Positions 1-11,795 of a stretch of DNA of 64,000 nt are shown here, piece by piece. Origin of the DNA: Diphasiastrum complanatum (lineage: Eukaryota > Streptophyta > Lycopodiopsida > Lycopodiales > Lycopodiaceae); assembly GCA_029204225.1 (NCBI GenBank), contig CM055106.1, forward strand, positions 267,981 to 331,980, read 5' to 3'. The notes below the pieces were generated by a model. That model did not search any database. It was not told where the DNA came from and saw only the letters and a program-made list of their open reading frames with translations. How positions within the stretch are numbered: position 1 is the stretch's first letter; each line of letters opens with the position of its first letter. Both the position numbers and the translations under genes were made by a program.

Positions 1-164
1 GCAAGATCCAAATCCAAGGTAGATTGATTTTCTATGTTGAGAATTTGTTCTCACATCTGTTGCTAGATTTCATGAGGGTGGATCAACATCTGTGTTAGAT
101 CCTAGATTGAGATAGCAAGCAACATCATTTCAACTCCATTTTTTAATCATTACTAGAATTTCTC

Positions 165-1000
165 ACCAAGAAGATGTCTCTTCATCTGGTTCACATTTCT
201 TAGAGCAGAGTGAGAGATTAACATCTTCCAATTATGCAATGTGGAAGATCAGAATGTAATTCATTATTGATTCTACATGATGTAATGGATATTGTGAGTG
301 GAGCTGAAGAAGAACCTGTTGCACCTAATGAAGGCTGCAGCATTCCACAAAAGAACCAGAATTGCCCTTCATGTTACAAAAATAAATGTTACTAATGAAG
401 TGTTAAGAGAGATCAGTACATGCACCACTGCCAAGGAAGCTTGGGATACTCTAAAAACAATCTATGAAATCAAAAATACTTCGAGATTGCTTACACTTTA
501 GAACCAAATATTTTTAAGTTATCAGAGAGTTGATGAGAGTGCTTCATCATATGTCATGAGAGTTAAGGATCTTCATCAAGAGTTAGCTGGTATTGGTGAT
601 GCTCTTAAGAACACTGAACTTGTTCAAGTAGTCCTAAATGGGACTTAGAGATGAGTATGACAAATATTGTGCAGACTTTATGTTGTCAGGGAGGATCTTC
701 CATCCTTGGAGACACTGCAAGGTGTTCTCATTGCTGAAGAAAGCAGGCAAGCGAACAAGATGCTGAGGATCAACAGACTTTCATTGAAAGATGGTGGAGA
801 TGACAAAGCACTCTTCATCAGAGACAAGTCAAGAGACAAGGGCAAAGGACAACAACACTTCAAGAAGGACAAAGCCAAAGAAGGTAGTGAGGATCAGTCC
901 TCACAAGCTACAACATCTAGTGGCAAGAAGAAGTTGTCAAAGATCAAGTGTTTTTTTCTGTGGCAAGAAAGGACACTATGCATGAATCAAAAGTTTGTAC
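165..1000 (+). pseudogene. copia gag remnant
   Basis: Gag forms the particle that packages element RNA. Visible pieces are an N-terminal LTSSNYAMWKIRM motif near 216-254, a capsid-like stretch at 298-501 (ALHVTKINVTNEVLREI), a further piece from 667, and a CCHC knuckle CFFCGKKGHYA near 949-985. The pieces sit in different frames with stops between, so it is broken. The N-terminal motif recurs in the gags near 17,350 and 25,220, which places them in one lineage. Confidence 0.75.
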
Positions 1001-2104
1001 TATATGGACTTAAATAGGCACCAAGGTCTTGGTATGCAAGGCTCAATTCCTATCTCATATCACTCGACTTTTGTCTAAGTGAATATGACCCTTCTCTGTA
1101 TTATAAGTTTGTAGATAAAAATATAATTATTCTTCTCATCTATCTAGATGATATCATTCTTTGTGGAAAACAATGAGAGGTTAGTTGAAGAAACTAAGCA
1201 AGCACTTGGTACTGAGTTTAAGATGCAAGACTTAGGAGTTCTTCACTATATTCTAGGCCTTGAAATAGATTTTTCGAAAGGTCATGCATTTATAAGCCAA
1301 AGTAGATATGCACTTTCCCTGCTCAGAAAATTCCATATGGAAAACTATAAAGGCATAGATACACCTATGGAGCACACTGTAAAAGTTCCTATTAAAGATG
1401 ATGAAAAATCCTTTGAGGACATCACTCTTTATAGGAGTCTTATTGGCTCACTTATTTGGTTAATAGTGACTAGGCCTGATCTAAGCTTTTGTGTTCATAA
1501 GCTAAGTCAACACATGCAGGATCCAAAGTTATATCATTGGAAGTTGGCTAAAAGAGTCTTGAGGTATATATCTTCTACCTTGGATTATGGATTATTCTAT
1601 GAAGGAGAAGATCTGATTTTGGATTGCTTTTCAGATTCAGATTTTGCAGGAGACAGATTGGATAGGAAATACTCATGTGCTTACACTATATTTCTTGGAG
1701 AAAATTTGGTTTCTTGGCTATCAAAGAAGCAGGCAACTATTTCCTTATCATCTTGTGAAGCTGAATACAAATCTCTTACAACCACAACTAAGGAGATTTT
1801 ATGGATCAAAATACTTTTGGAGCTAAAGTGTTATGCAGATGAAGATTTACCAATTATCAAGAATGATAACATTTCTGCTCAGGCTCTTGCAAATAATCCA
1901 GTCTTTCATACAAGGAGCAAGCATATTGAAGTGGCTCATCATTTTGTAAGAGAAAAAGTCATTGGGAGAGAGATCTCATTGGAGCATGTTTCATCTTCAG
2001 ATTGTGTTGCAGATATTCTCATTAAACCTCTACTCAAGAATGTCTTTATGAAGATGAGGTCTAACCTTGGCCTAATTTCGAAGTCTATGTTGATAGGAAC
2101 ATAA
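1001..2104 (+). pseudogene. copia reverse transcriptase (C-terminal part) plus RNase H
   Basis: This encodes the second half of a copia RT and its RNase H, which copy element RNA and remove the template. The YGLKQAPRSWY motif appears at 1001-1035 with Gln changed to TAG. The YLDD active-site variant (IYLDDIILCG) lies near 1140-1170. From 1148 one frame stays open to 2104 and includes FHMENYKGIDTPM, the LIGSLIWL and RPDLSFCVHKLSQH block, the RNase H core (DSDFAGD, SSCEAEYKSL) and the terminal motif HIEVAHHFVREKV. The RT fingers domain is absent, so the protein cannot be active. Confidence 0.88.
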
Positions 2105-2105
2105 A

Positions 2106-2484
2106 TTTTAAGGAGGAGTGTGAAGATTATTAACATATTATCTTCCTATCTCGAGTTTGGGGCCATGTCCATGGTGATTTCCACTAAAATTCATGTTGTA
2201 CATAAAAGGAGTGTGAATTGAGCACATATCCTTCTAGTGTAGCTCGGATTTGAGTTAGATAGGTTCAATTATGATGACATGCAGATAGATAGCATGCAAA
2301 GTCTTACTATATGTATGGCAAGCCACAAGCAATCAGTGCATGCAACATGCAAAGTAGTTTTAGTGATCTACACATTCTAGGCAGTTTTTACGAGTTAGAT
2401 TTTTCAAGCATACTGCTCTTTGATCAATCTTGTGCAATCACAACACCTCAGTAAGATCCTGTAGGGTGTGTGGTGAAGTTCACA
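2106..2484 (+). repeat. polypurine tract and probable 3' LTR of the first copia
   Basis: A purine run (AAGGAGGAG) just after the RNase H stop is followed at 2119 by TGTGAAGATTATT, a normal position for PPT and LTR start. The 3' boundary is uncertain: a CA near 2483 is possible, shortly before the next LTR at 2497. No partner LTR is in the window. Confidence 0.5.
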
Positions 2485-2496
2485 TGTGCTAAAAAC

Positions 2497-2710
2497 TGAC
2501 AAAATTTCCAGAATTCACATGTGTGGGGAATGTCCACAAGAGTGACTGATCTTAATTAAGCTTTGTGATTGGCACTATAACCTGATTCTAGATTGATTAA
2601 CAAAATCTAGTTCAGAAGAAATGGCTAATGCACAATCTAGCATGCTAATCAACAGAATATAATAGCAATGATCAAAGAATGAAAAAATACAAGATTTCAA
2701 TGTATGAGCA
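2497..2710 (-). repeat. 3' LTR of minus-strand copia
   Basis: Direct repeat of 4427-4640 with few differences. On the minus strand it begins TGCTCATACA and ends TTTTGTCA, giving TG...CA ends. No clear polypurine tract precedes it, in keeping with loss of the 3' part of the internal region. Confidence 0.85.
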
Positions 2711-2773
2711 TTAGGGCATATTAACAAAGCAAGTACAACCAAAAACTCTAAGGTGATCTACCTTAGGTTTTTT

Positions 2774-3845
2774 CTAAAACAAGACTTCAAAAGGTGTTTT
2801 TCCAGCAAGAGCATTGTGAGGTAATCTATTGCACAAATAGTTTGCACAATTTATAGCTTCACCCCAATATTCAATAGGCAAAGAAGCTGCTACTCGAATT
2901 GCTTTAGCACATTCACATAAAGATCTATTTTTTCTCTCAGCTACTCCATTTTGCGATGGAGAATAGGCACAAGAAAATTCTCTCTTTATTCCTTCACCTT
3001 CACAATAATTATGAAACTTGTTGGAGATATATTCACCTCCTCCATCGCATCTTAAAGCTTTAACTTTGCAAGAAAACTGTTTTCTACATAAGCTTTGAAG
3101 ATAAGGAAAGTGATAAAAAACCATAGCCTTTGAAGAAAGTAGATACAACCAAGTGTATCTAGTAAAGTCATCAATAAAGGTGACAAAACATGTTGCATCA
3201 CCAATACTTTTAGAAGAGGAAAAATGTACATCTGAATGTATGAATTCCAATGGATAAGTAGTCTTTATAAAAGACTTCTGATATGGCTTTCTGTGTGACT
3301 TTGCAATGGAACAAGCCTCACAAAGCTTGAAATCTTAAGAAAGAGATTTTGGAAGACCAATAGCCTTCTCCTTCTTAACCATATAAGACATAGATGTAAA
3401 GTTAGGATGTTTCAACCTTCTATGCCACAGCTTCTCCTTAGATAACAAAACAACTTCACAAAGGTTTGCATTCTCATAAGAATTCAACTTAAAAATTCCA
3501 CCACATCTAGTTCCATCAGCAAGGATCTCATCTTTTCTCTTGATCAAACAAGTATTGGAGTTGAACTTTACATCACAACCATTATCAAGCAACTTTCCCA
3601 CACTAATTAAGTTCTTTGTAAGTTTTGGAATGAAAAGAACATTGAAAAGTGCAAGAACTTTTGAAGAAGCAAGTTTCAATGGAATGTTGCCAATTCCTTC
3701 TATTGGACACTCATGATCATTAGCTGTGTAAATAGATCTCTTGAGTCCTTTGAAAGGTAAGATTGAGTCAAATGACTCCTTTGAAAAGCACGTATGTGAA
3801 GAGGCTCCACTGTCTATGTACCAAGCTCCATCTTTCTTGAAAGGT
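2774..3845 (-). pseudogene. copia protease, pre-integrase and integrase fragment
   Basis: Reading leftward from about 3845: aspartic protease motif [13 protein letters not shown], a pre-integrase region with LWHRRLKHPNFTSM, a zinc-type CEACSIAKSH, then the integrase core (EFIHSDVHFSSS, TFIDDFTRYTWLYLL, LRCDGGGEYISNKF, YSPSQNGVAERKNRSL). The D, D and E core residues are visible in HSDV, RCDGGGEY and GVAERKN. One in-frame TAA near 3336 interrupts the pre-integrase part. The integrase C-terminus, RT and RNase H are absent before the LTR at 2710. Confidence 0.88.
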
Positions 3846-4414
3846 CATGAAGAAAAATCACTTTGGCTGGTTTGAATCCTACTTTTGGCACGTGTGAAAT
3901 GCTTCAAAAAGAAAATACTATTGACACTTAGAAGGCTCAAAGGGTGTTCAAATACTTCAAACTCAGTTTGATCTACAGTTTCTTGTGTTGGATGCTCAAA
4001 ACAATGGATTTAGAACAAAGTATAATTGAATCAAATCAAAATGTTGTCACTCGGATTTTGGACCTATCCCTATCCTCTTTAAGAGCTTATAACTCTTGCT
4101 AGACACATCAGATTGATTTGCTTTTAATTTCTATGGAAAGTACAGATCAAATGCTTTCCATCAAGTTATAACACTTCTATCTTTGGATCTATGAGTAAGG
4201 AGAACAAAGGGACTGAAAAACTCTTATTTTCACACGTGTGGAATTCCAGAATTCCGTACTTCCTCAATTTAGGCCTAGAAATTCAGTTCAAGTCCGATTT
4301 GATCCAAATACACTTCAGAGAAGGGTTAGAAAAAGTGCAAAACTACTTTTTTGCTCGATTTAGCTCTCAGTTTCTTGTACAATCGGAGTTTGTTAGCATG
4401 CAAAGCTTAATGTG

Positions 4415-4426
4415 GCTCTTATACCA
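4415..4426 (-). other. copia primer binding site (initiator tRNA-Met type)
   Basis: The minus strand reads TGGTATAAGAGC directly after the LTR end GTCA. It differs by one base from the usual plant copia TGGTATCAGAGC. It sets the orientation and the inner edge of the 5' LTR. Confidence 0.75.
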
Positions 4427-4640
4427 TGACAAAATTTCCAGAATTCACACATGTGGGGAATGTCCACAAGAGTGACTGATCTTAATTAAGCTTTGTGATT
4501 GGCACTATAACCTAATTCTAGATTGATTAACAAAATCTAGTTCAGAAGAAATGGCTAATGCACAATCTAGCATGCTAATCATTTGAATATAATATGGATG
4601 ATCAAAGAATGAAAAAATACAAGATTTCAATGTATGAGCA
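4427..4640 (-). repeat. 5' LTR of minus-strand copia
   Basis: Partner of the repeat at 2497-2710, same length. Homology runs four bases past position 4640 (TTAG) and then stops. Confidence 0.85.
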
Positions 4641-6868
4641 TTAGCCTCAACACATGTTAGAGAGAGAGAGAGAGCTAGAGAGATAACAAGCAATATTTGT
4701 TTAGATCCAAAATGACATGAGATAGCTACAAAACTTTGGTTCTTCATCATAGATTGTGTGGAGAGCTACACATATTTATGGAGATTGTGGTAGCTCGAGG
4801 TAGAACCATATCTATCCATTCCAAAATGACATCTAAAGTGACATCTAGAGTCTATGTGACATTTGTCACTTATCATGCATGAAATTCTACCAACTTTTTA
4901 CAAGTGTACTAGTTCTAACTAGAAAATTCTAGCAATGTAGCTGGGTGAGAACAAAAAGTGTGATGGTTGGAGATAAGATGAGATTTTTGGATCTCCTCTT
5001 TGGCCAATGATAAAGGGTGAATGGATGTAGGTTATACCCAAGGGGGGAGTCAAGATATCAAATTTTGGAGTCCTGGGGCGATTTTGGGATTGTAGGAAGC
5101 TAGGAGTGAAAAAAAGTCCAAATCTATGGATCCTTTGGGAGTAATGGCTCGCCCTTCTAGAGATGTCAACGTATGTTTCAGATCTCTCAAATCTGAAAGA
5201 GGCAAATCAAAATATCCAAAATTGAAGCCTGTAGACTAGAAATAGTAAATTTTTTATTTTCTCTGGTTCTGGCCAATCCTGTGGGTATCTTGGTTCTCCT
5301 GACTCAAATTAGCTTCTTCACAAGTAGAGGATGCCATTGCAAATAGGCCAACCAAGACCTTGAGGGAACAATAAGATATGACACTCACAAAAATTCTCTC
5401 AGATTGGGGATCCCAGAAAGTGCAAAAATCAGGATTTTCACTTTTTTCAATGCAACATGATGGGTGCTTGGGCTCTTGGTTTGCCCTCTGGATAGTGTAC
5501 TAAAATCAATGAGATCTATCAATGGTGAAAGAGGTGAACCAACATATCCAAAAATGAAGAATTTAGACCAAAAATAGTAAATATTGGATTTTTTGACTTT
5601 CTGGCTGATTCTTTGAGTGTCTTGGCTCTCCTGACTCAAATTAAGCTCTTCTTGAGTGGGTAATGCAACCTGAAAATAGGCGAACCAAGACCTTGAGAGA
5701 GTAGTGAGATATGACACGTTGGGATTGTACAAATCTTGAATCCCAGTTGATAGGCTATTTGGGATCCCAGAAAGTGTAAAAATCAAGATTTTCACACTTT
5801 TCAATGTAAACTGGTGGGTACTTGGGCTCTTGGCTCGCCCTCTAGATAGTGTACTAAACTCAATGAGATCTATCAATGGCGAAGGAGGCGAGCCAACATA
5901 TTACAAATCAAAGCTTTTAGGCCAAAAATAGTAAATTTTGGATTTTCTCTATTTCTGGCTGATTCTTTGGGTGTCTTGGCTCTTCTGACTCAAATTAAGC
6001 TCTTCTTGAGTGGGTAATGCAACCTGCAAATAGGCGAACCAAGACCTTGAGGGAACAATGAGATATGACACTTTGGGATTTATCAATTCTTGAATCCCAG
6101 TTGGCAGGCTGTTTGGGATCCTAGAAAATGTAAAAAATCAGGATTTTCACACTTTTCAATGTAAACTGGTGGGTACTTGGGCTCTTGGCTCGCCCTCTGG
6201 ATAGTGTACTAATCTCAATGAGATCTATCAATGGTGAAGGAGACAAGCCAAGATGGGTTTTTACCGAGGCTGTAGAGGCAAGTTTCTCAAAAACTTTGAA
6301 GTCAGATATCTCGGCAATGGCTCAAGCTCTTGGCTCGCCCTTTTGATATAGTCTTTAGCAAGTAATTGTCTCTTTAATTTGAGCTAGGCAAGCCAAGTTG
6401 AGTAGTTTTGGAGTTCTGGAGAACCAAAATAGGTCCAGAGTGTTTTTTTTGAGTAAAATCTTCAGATCTTACTGTTTAGGCTCGCCCCTCTGATAGATGG
6501 TAGTTCATTCTTTGTTTTATCTTCAGTTAAGAGAGTGAGGCAAGTTGTCAAGATTTAGGCCTCCAAACATCAGTTGGGGATTTAAGACCCTGTTTGGCAG
6601 TTTTGTGAAGTTGCCACAGTCAGACTTGGGGAAGCAGATTCAGGATGGTTTAAAAATTAGTTTGAAGGCTATTTTTTTTGCATTGTCTTGTGGAGGAATG
6701 ATAGTTTCATGATAGTTACTCACATACAGATGCTCAAAACACCCAAACCACAAGCATAACAGTCATAAATTTTTTTTGCAAAGTAACCACTAAAAACTAA
6801 TGACCAGTCCCTACAACAAAGCAAGTAGAAAAAAAATTAAAAACAACAAAAGTTAGCAAGCATTTGGC
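4641..6868 (-). mobile_element. gypsy-type leader region (non-coding)
   Basis: Open reading frames here are short and unconvincing. The stretch ends at a tRNA-Asp type primer binding site on the minus strand, so it reads as the 5' untranslated leader of a gypsy element of the Athila/Tat kind. It is filled with about 355-bp tandem repeats. No gag is visible before it meets the copia LTR at 4640. A short GA tract lies at 4661-4682. Confidence 0.5.
5130..6250. repeat. imperfect tandem repeat, period about 355 bp
   Basis: The marker GAGATCTATCAATGG falls at 5511, 5865 and 6220, spacings of 354 and 355. Around it recur GGGCTCTTGG, TCGCCCTCT, GATAGTGTACTAA, GACTCAAATTA and ACCAAGACCTTGAG in the same order. 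A more diverged partial unit begins near 5137. About three and a half units in total. Confidence 0.8.
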
Positions 6869-6886
6869 TCCCCAGCAATGGCGCCA
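6869..6886 (-). other. primer binding site, tRNA-Asp type (gypsy)
   Basis: The minus strand reads TGGCGCCATTGCTGGGGA, close to the complement of the 3' end of plant tRNA-Asp used by Athila/Tat-type elements. A matching site, TGGCGCCGTTGCCAGGGA, lies at 61222-61239. An LTR-like end (minus strand ...CTTGACAACA) starts one base beyond it. Confidence 0.7.
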
Positions 6887-6887
6887 A

Positions 6888-7380
6888 TGTTGTCAAGAAG
6901 TAAAAGGTTTCCACCTTCTCCTCCTTAGTCGTTTGTAGCACGGGAAGTGGGCTCGAACCTAGGAGCCGTGAAGATGCTTGCAAAACAAAGAGTGTTAACA
7001 TCTACTTCTACTTGCAAACAAATAGCATTCCAACCAAAACATCACCAAGATAAGCTAACCATTAACTCTATCTCTCTCACTTCTCTCACATTCTATTCCA
7101 ACACACTCACACACACACTCTTCCACCCACTCTCACTCTAACATCCAATCTATAGCAGGAACTTAGATTCTGTCACTCCCACCATGATGCAACCCCCAAC
7201 CAAGTCTGTGTCTTTCTCTTGTTTGCAAATGAGAAGAGGAAAAAACGGATTAAGAGTTGCTAGATGTTATTCCTTCAAACTTCCACATGGAGATCTTGTC
7301 AGCAACAATGAACAGATTACGAGTGGTGCGCAACACCCTTCCACCACTAATTCCCTTGTGCATGAGAGTGTTCGTTAAGT
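6888..7380 (-). repeat. probable gypsy 5' LTR (outer end not defined)
   Basis: Sequence starting TGTTGTCAAGAAG directly outside the primer binding site should be the 5' LTR of the leader at 4641-6868. No second copy is in the window, so the outer boundary is a guess. It contains a CA-rich stretch near 7105-7125 and no convincing gene. Confidence 0.4.
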
Positions 7381-7815
7381 GTACTTGCATTGGTTTTTTT
7401 TGTTGATTAATCATTCTTTAATCACTTTATTTAATCATTATTTAATCATTTTCTTTATTCATTATTTAGTCATTTTCTTTAATCATTATTTATGTAGTTA
7501 CATTTACAGTGTGGCCTTTTTACTGTTGACAACTATATAAGCAGATTACCCCATCACTAGCTTGGCTATCTTCTCAAATCTATGAAATAGTAAGTTGCTA
7601 GCTTCACCATCTCTTTGTTATCTAATTAGATCATTTTCACCACTTTAATGAGCACTTGATATACCATGTATATTTCTTTAATGTGCAACTATGACTAAGC
7701 AAGAGTGTAACGGATTTTAGTATGAGGCTCAGATTCCAAGCCTGATGCGAAATTGGTGGAAAGTACAACTTAGATCATGAAAGACAATGTGGTTTGGCTA
7801 CCATAAGCATATGTT
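7381..7815. other. AT-rich non-coding stretch
   Basis: Repeats of a TTTAATCATTATTTA-like motif occupy 7405-7490. A TATA-like ACTATATAAGC lies at 7531-7541. No gene was recognised downstream that it would serve. Confidence 0.4.
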
Positions 7816-8006
7816 CCTATCGAAGCATTAGCATGTAGAGCTGATCCAAACTGGGTGTGCGACTTGGTTGCCTATGACAATATCTCGAGATTAGACTACC
7901 TTCAACGATTTGATTATGCAATTGCATTGGTCAAATTGCAAAAATTGGGTGTTGAAGTTGCCTATTCGGATGCATTCTTAAGGTATGAAATTACAGCTTC
8001 TTTATA
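7816..8006 (+). other. unrecognised open coding-like stretch
   Basis: About 60 codons remain open to a TAG, with no start codon. The frame includes CRADPNWVCDLVAYDNISRL and KLQKLGVEVAYSDAFLRYE, with a mixed composition more like protein than the AT-rich surroundings. It could be an exon or a gene fragment. I do not recognise the family and assign no function. Confidence 0.25.
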
Positions 8007-11000
8007 GGTAATTTCCTTGTTTTCGATCATCACTAAGGTAGTTAGTTTTGTTCCTTCTTTTCAGTCATGACTAAAGAGAAAAGATAACTTTTGTAAGTAA
8101 ATTGTTTGTGAGCTACAACCGTAATGTTAAAAACCCAAGCTTTGTAAGTAAATCTTACTTACAAAACTTGCCAACAATTTCCTCACAAAATGTCAAACCG
8201 AGGCTTTGAGACACAATCCTAAACATATATCTGTTTAAAATCAATGAAATAAAGTAAATTGCAGGCGAATAATCTTTCCCATGTCAAAGTTCAAAATTCA
8301 AACTGCATATTTCGAAACTACAAAGACACATACATAATCTCCTCCTTGAAAAATTTGAAGAGGACAATTGCCACCTCTTCATGGCAACATGCCAACAAAA
8401 CAATACTAACAACTTTAACTGTACTAACAAGTACTAACAATTTAGAAAAGACCATTCGCATCCGATCGACATTATTTCATCAATTTTGAGTGGATATATG
8501 TTTAAACCTATGTTTCGAATCTTGAAATACAATACGGATACAAATGCGTGTATAGAGATATTGATTGCCAGAAAGAGTAGTCAAACAAAAATGAGAATAA
8601 TGACAAGTGGGATAGATTGTGATCATGGAAGTTTTTACCTCTTTGGAGCACTTCAGATATATATCCTTTTCCATGAACAAATGGAGTTTCATGGGAGGTG
8701 TCTTCAACATATGTAGTCCACCTAATCAAAGAAGGGCCTTTCACCCGGATTTTGGAATGCTCTTTACAGATCTCGATATTGGTGTTTGGTAGTTTGATAA
8801 GCAATATTTCAGCCTAAGTTTTTTCTTAAGGTGCTTTTACATTTAAAAAAAACTTAAATGACATGTTTAAACATAATTTAAAAATAGCATGACATGTGTA
8901 CCATGCTGGGAAAAAATGACACTTTGACGATTGTTCTTTGAATATGGATATGCATAGAATCGAAAGATTTTATGCTCAACATTACAAATCAACTAGCAAG
9001 CATGGATACAATTATGTTTTATCAAGAGAAAGCAAAACTATGCTTCAACAAGAACATAGAATGACATTTCAATCGTGGTTTACAATGCAATTTATGAAAT
9101 TATGAAAACGGCCGTGGTAATGATACTATAGAATAACAAATAGCCTAACATATGATAACAAATAATTGCCAAAGAAAGTTGCGCTAAGAGTAATAACTTA
9201 AGCTAATTGTTCAAAGAAATCTAGAAGATCAAAGTTGTGTCACAATACCTCACATTCAAATTCAAACGGACAAATCCTTTTAAGTACATGAGAGAAAAGA
9301 TTCGACAAATGTCATGATTGATTAAGGGTTCGCGGTTATTCTTCCATGTTTGGCTATTGAATGTCGTTGGTTAAAAAATCCCTCAAACAATAGTGTTTTG
9401 TTTTTATATATATTCTTAAATAAGTCAAAATTGTTTGAATGTCATATACTATACAACTCCTAACTTGACCACATATGGACAACTTGCAACAATCATGAAT
9501 GCCAATCTGGTTCAACTTATGTGTATTGGTCTGATCACTTCCAATATAAAAACAGCATTCATTGCTCGCATTGATTTCCACACATGCATTCAAAGAAATT
9601 ATATTTGAAGTATACATTGAAACTCATTGTGTTTGACATTTCCTAACACCCCTTTCCAATTTCTTTCTTTACATAGCATCCTTGCATCTAATCTATAGGC
9701 GATTTGCTTTGAGCAATCAACTTGTTGCATTTCACTACCTTGTGTAATGACTTATATTTCTATCAAATCAACATCACATTAAGCTTCTAACGTTACAAGG
9801 CCATTCAGGGACTTATTGCTCAATGAAATCACATTTCATCAATCACATGTAAAGTAATAATGAGCCCAACATATACTAATTATTATTTTTATATTTGAAC
9901 ATTTATCATGTCACAATCTCATAATCAAGGGACAATATTATGCATAATTTCTAAGCTAGTAATTTTTTTATTATTGCAATCAATGTTTTAAAGTAATGAA
10001 ATTTTTATTAGTAAGCATTTGTAGTTTTACAGCTAAAAATAAAAAAATTAATATTAATATTCACAAAAGCAGTAAATTTCATGATCTAATATTTATAATT
10101 TCACGATGCATGTTCATAATTGTAGAAAATGAATATCATAACTTACTATGTACGAATTGATGAAAGTAGTGATAAATTTTAGAATCCTCAATTTCACAAT
10201 TAAATTCACAAAAGTGGTCACAATTTGTAAATATTGACAATATTACAATCTGTATTAACAAACTTCATCGTAAATATTTATGAGAGTAACCACAAATATC
10301 ATGATTCAGTACTCACTGATTTCGTGATTCAATATAATCAATGAAATTTACATTCGATATAAAAACAAATCACGATTTATTATTTACAATTGAATATTCT
10401 TTAAGTATTTAGAAAAGTCGGCATTTTTTTATTCATAATTGCACCATTAAATATATCACAATCAAAGTTTTCAAAGTTTTACAGTTTCACGATCAAAATT
10501 CATACGATTCACGTTTTAGTATTCACACCTCAAGTCATCAACTCCTCATCCAACTTGCAAAAATGTCACAACGCAAACAAAAAAAGATATTGAGGATAGC
10601 GAGTAGATGGGAGAAGAGAAGAGGGTTTTACTATTGGCTAGTAGCTCATAACCTTGGTTATGTCTTACCCCTAAAACTTTTCAAAGATTTGTCTTTCGAA
10701 TAATCTGTCGAATCATTTCATTAATGCTACAAAACTAAAACAAAATTCTAAGCCCAAACATACAAATACTCCAACAATCATTGAATTAACAATGTGGAAA
10801 CATGAACTATCACCTAATAGTTCTTAAGAAAGTAAACCATGTTTACATTTAGAAATAGATGAAATAGCCATGCTAATTTATGGATTCCAAGGAAAAGACC
10901 AATCGGAAGCCAACACTGCTTAAGAAGAAATTACGTCCAAACAAATGCGCTCTTAATTGACAAGCAGCGAGTCCGTCGTAGATCCTATTGGCCCTCAATC

Positions 11001-11379
11001 ACTATCAGAACCAGAGATTTCTTTATCATTCTAGGCTGAAAATCAGCGAGAATCAATTGATTCAGTCAAAAGAACTCATTGAATCCTTGTTATCACCAAG
11101 AAACAGGGTTCAAAGTTGGTTTTCGTCCAAAAATGCTAAGACAGACAGCGATTTTGAGTTGGTGAGCCAACGGTTCATGCCTGCAGGAGAGGCATAAGCC
11201 TTCTTCATCAACACCTAAACAAGAATTTGCTATGAATTTCCATTGAAAAAGTGTCGGTAATCACCTTATTAGACTGTGATTTCTACAAGGAAAAATCATG
11301 TCTACAAATCGTCGTCCCAGCTATTTCCACAAGGAAAAATCTAATCTACAAATTCGAGCCAAGGGCTACAGAAAAAACT
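8007..11379. other. AT-rich region without a recognisable gene
   Basis: Short frames occur on both strands, for example 8508-8804 minus, but none has a recognisable domain and several overlap in opposite frames. 9900-10510 is especially AT-rich, with scattered TTTCACGATT/AATTCACAAAA-like words but no clean period. The frame at 10988-11197 is unremarkable. Confidence 0.4.
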
Positions 11380-11530
11380 AATGTAATTATTGAAAAACAA
11401 GAAAGCTGTAAGCAAGATTGTAGTGGCAAAGAATCCCTTATGATGATCAGCGCGAAAGCTTTTCCATCCTTCAGCCTTCATCTGGCGATTGTCGCCCTTC
11501 GGGTTTCCCTTCTGCATTTGTAACAAGATC
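11380..11530 (-). pseudogene. copia gag scrap
   Basis: The minus strand gives [12 protein letters not shown], matching the KSKDGKAF(A/T)LIILNI block in the gags near 16,375 and 38,130. It lies between the left-hand AT-rich region and the primer binding site at 11784-11795, as gag should. The rest of this internal region is not recognisable. Confidence 0.6.
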
Positions 11531-11783
11531 GTACAATTCTTTTGCCATTCGTACAGTCTTCATTTTATATTTTCACAGATGGTAATTGGCTCCATCAAGC
11601 TTGTCCATGAGAGGACTGGCTTTCCCTTGGGAATCCATGTGGAAGAATTAGTCTAAGTGATAGGAGAAACTATCAGTGACTTAAGAATGAAAATCTGATA
11701 CTGAAAAATACACAACAAGAAAACAATTACTCTATTGGCTAGTAGAGTCTTGTACTATGGGAGCTAATCAAGCTATAAAGATT

Positions 11784-11795
11784 GCTCTGATACCA
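11784..11795 (-). other. copia primer binding site
   Basis: Minus strand TGGTATCAGAGC, an exact match to the usual plant copia site (initiator tRNA-Met), directly left of an LTR starting at 11796. Confidence 0.85.

Larger units (their letters stand above)
1..2496 (+). mobile_element. Ty1/copia retrotransposon, internally deleted, 5' LTR absent
   Basis: A copia element in gag-to-LTR order: degraded gag, the tail of the reverse transcriptase (RT), RNase H, a polypurine tract, then a probable 3' LTR. Protease, integrase and the front of RT are missing, because the gag zinc knuckle runs straight into the RT motif YGLK-stop-APRSWY. No 5' LTR or primer binding site is visible, so the element is cut by the window edge or truncated. 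It abuts the paired-LTR element that starts at 2497. Stops and frameshifts make it inactive. Confidence 0.85.
2497..4640 (-). mobile_element. Ty1/copia element with paired 214-bp LTRs, lacking gag and RT
   Basis: Two near-identical direct repeats of 214 bp (2497-2710 and 4427-4640), each starting TGACAAAATT and ending TGTATGAGCA on the plus strand, enclose a minus-strand protease-integrase region. A primer binding site lies next to the right repeat, making it the 5' LTR. Total length is 2.1 kb against the usual 4.5-5 kb. Gag is nearly all gone, and RT and RNase H are gone. The flanking five bases (AAAAC and TTAGC) do not match, so no target duplication is seen. Confidence 0.85.

Noticed and set aside
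2492-4645. Target duplication around the 214-bp LTR copia
   Set aside because: The flanking five-base words AAAAC and TTAGC differ; only a four-base TTAG is shared on the right side of both LTRs.
8480-8804. Overlapping plus and minus frames of 76-98 codons
   Set aside because: Several mutually overlapping frames in AT-rich DNA, no motif recognised.
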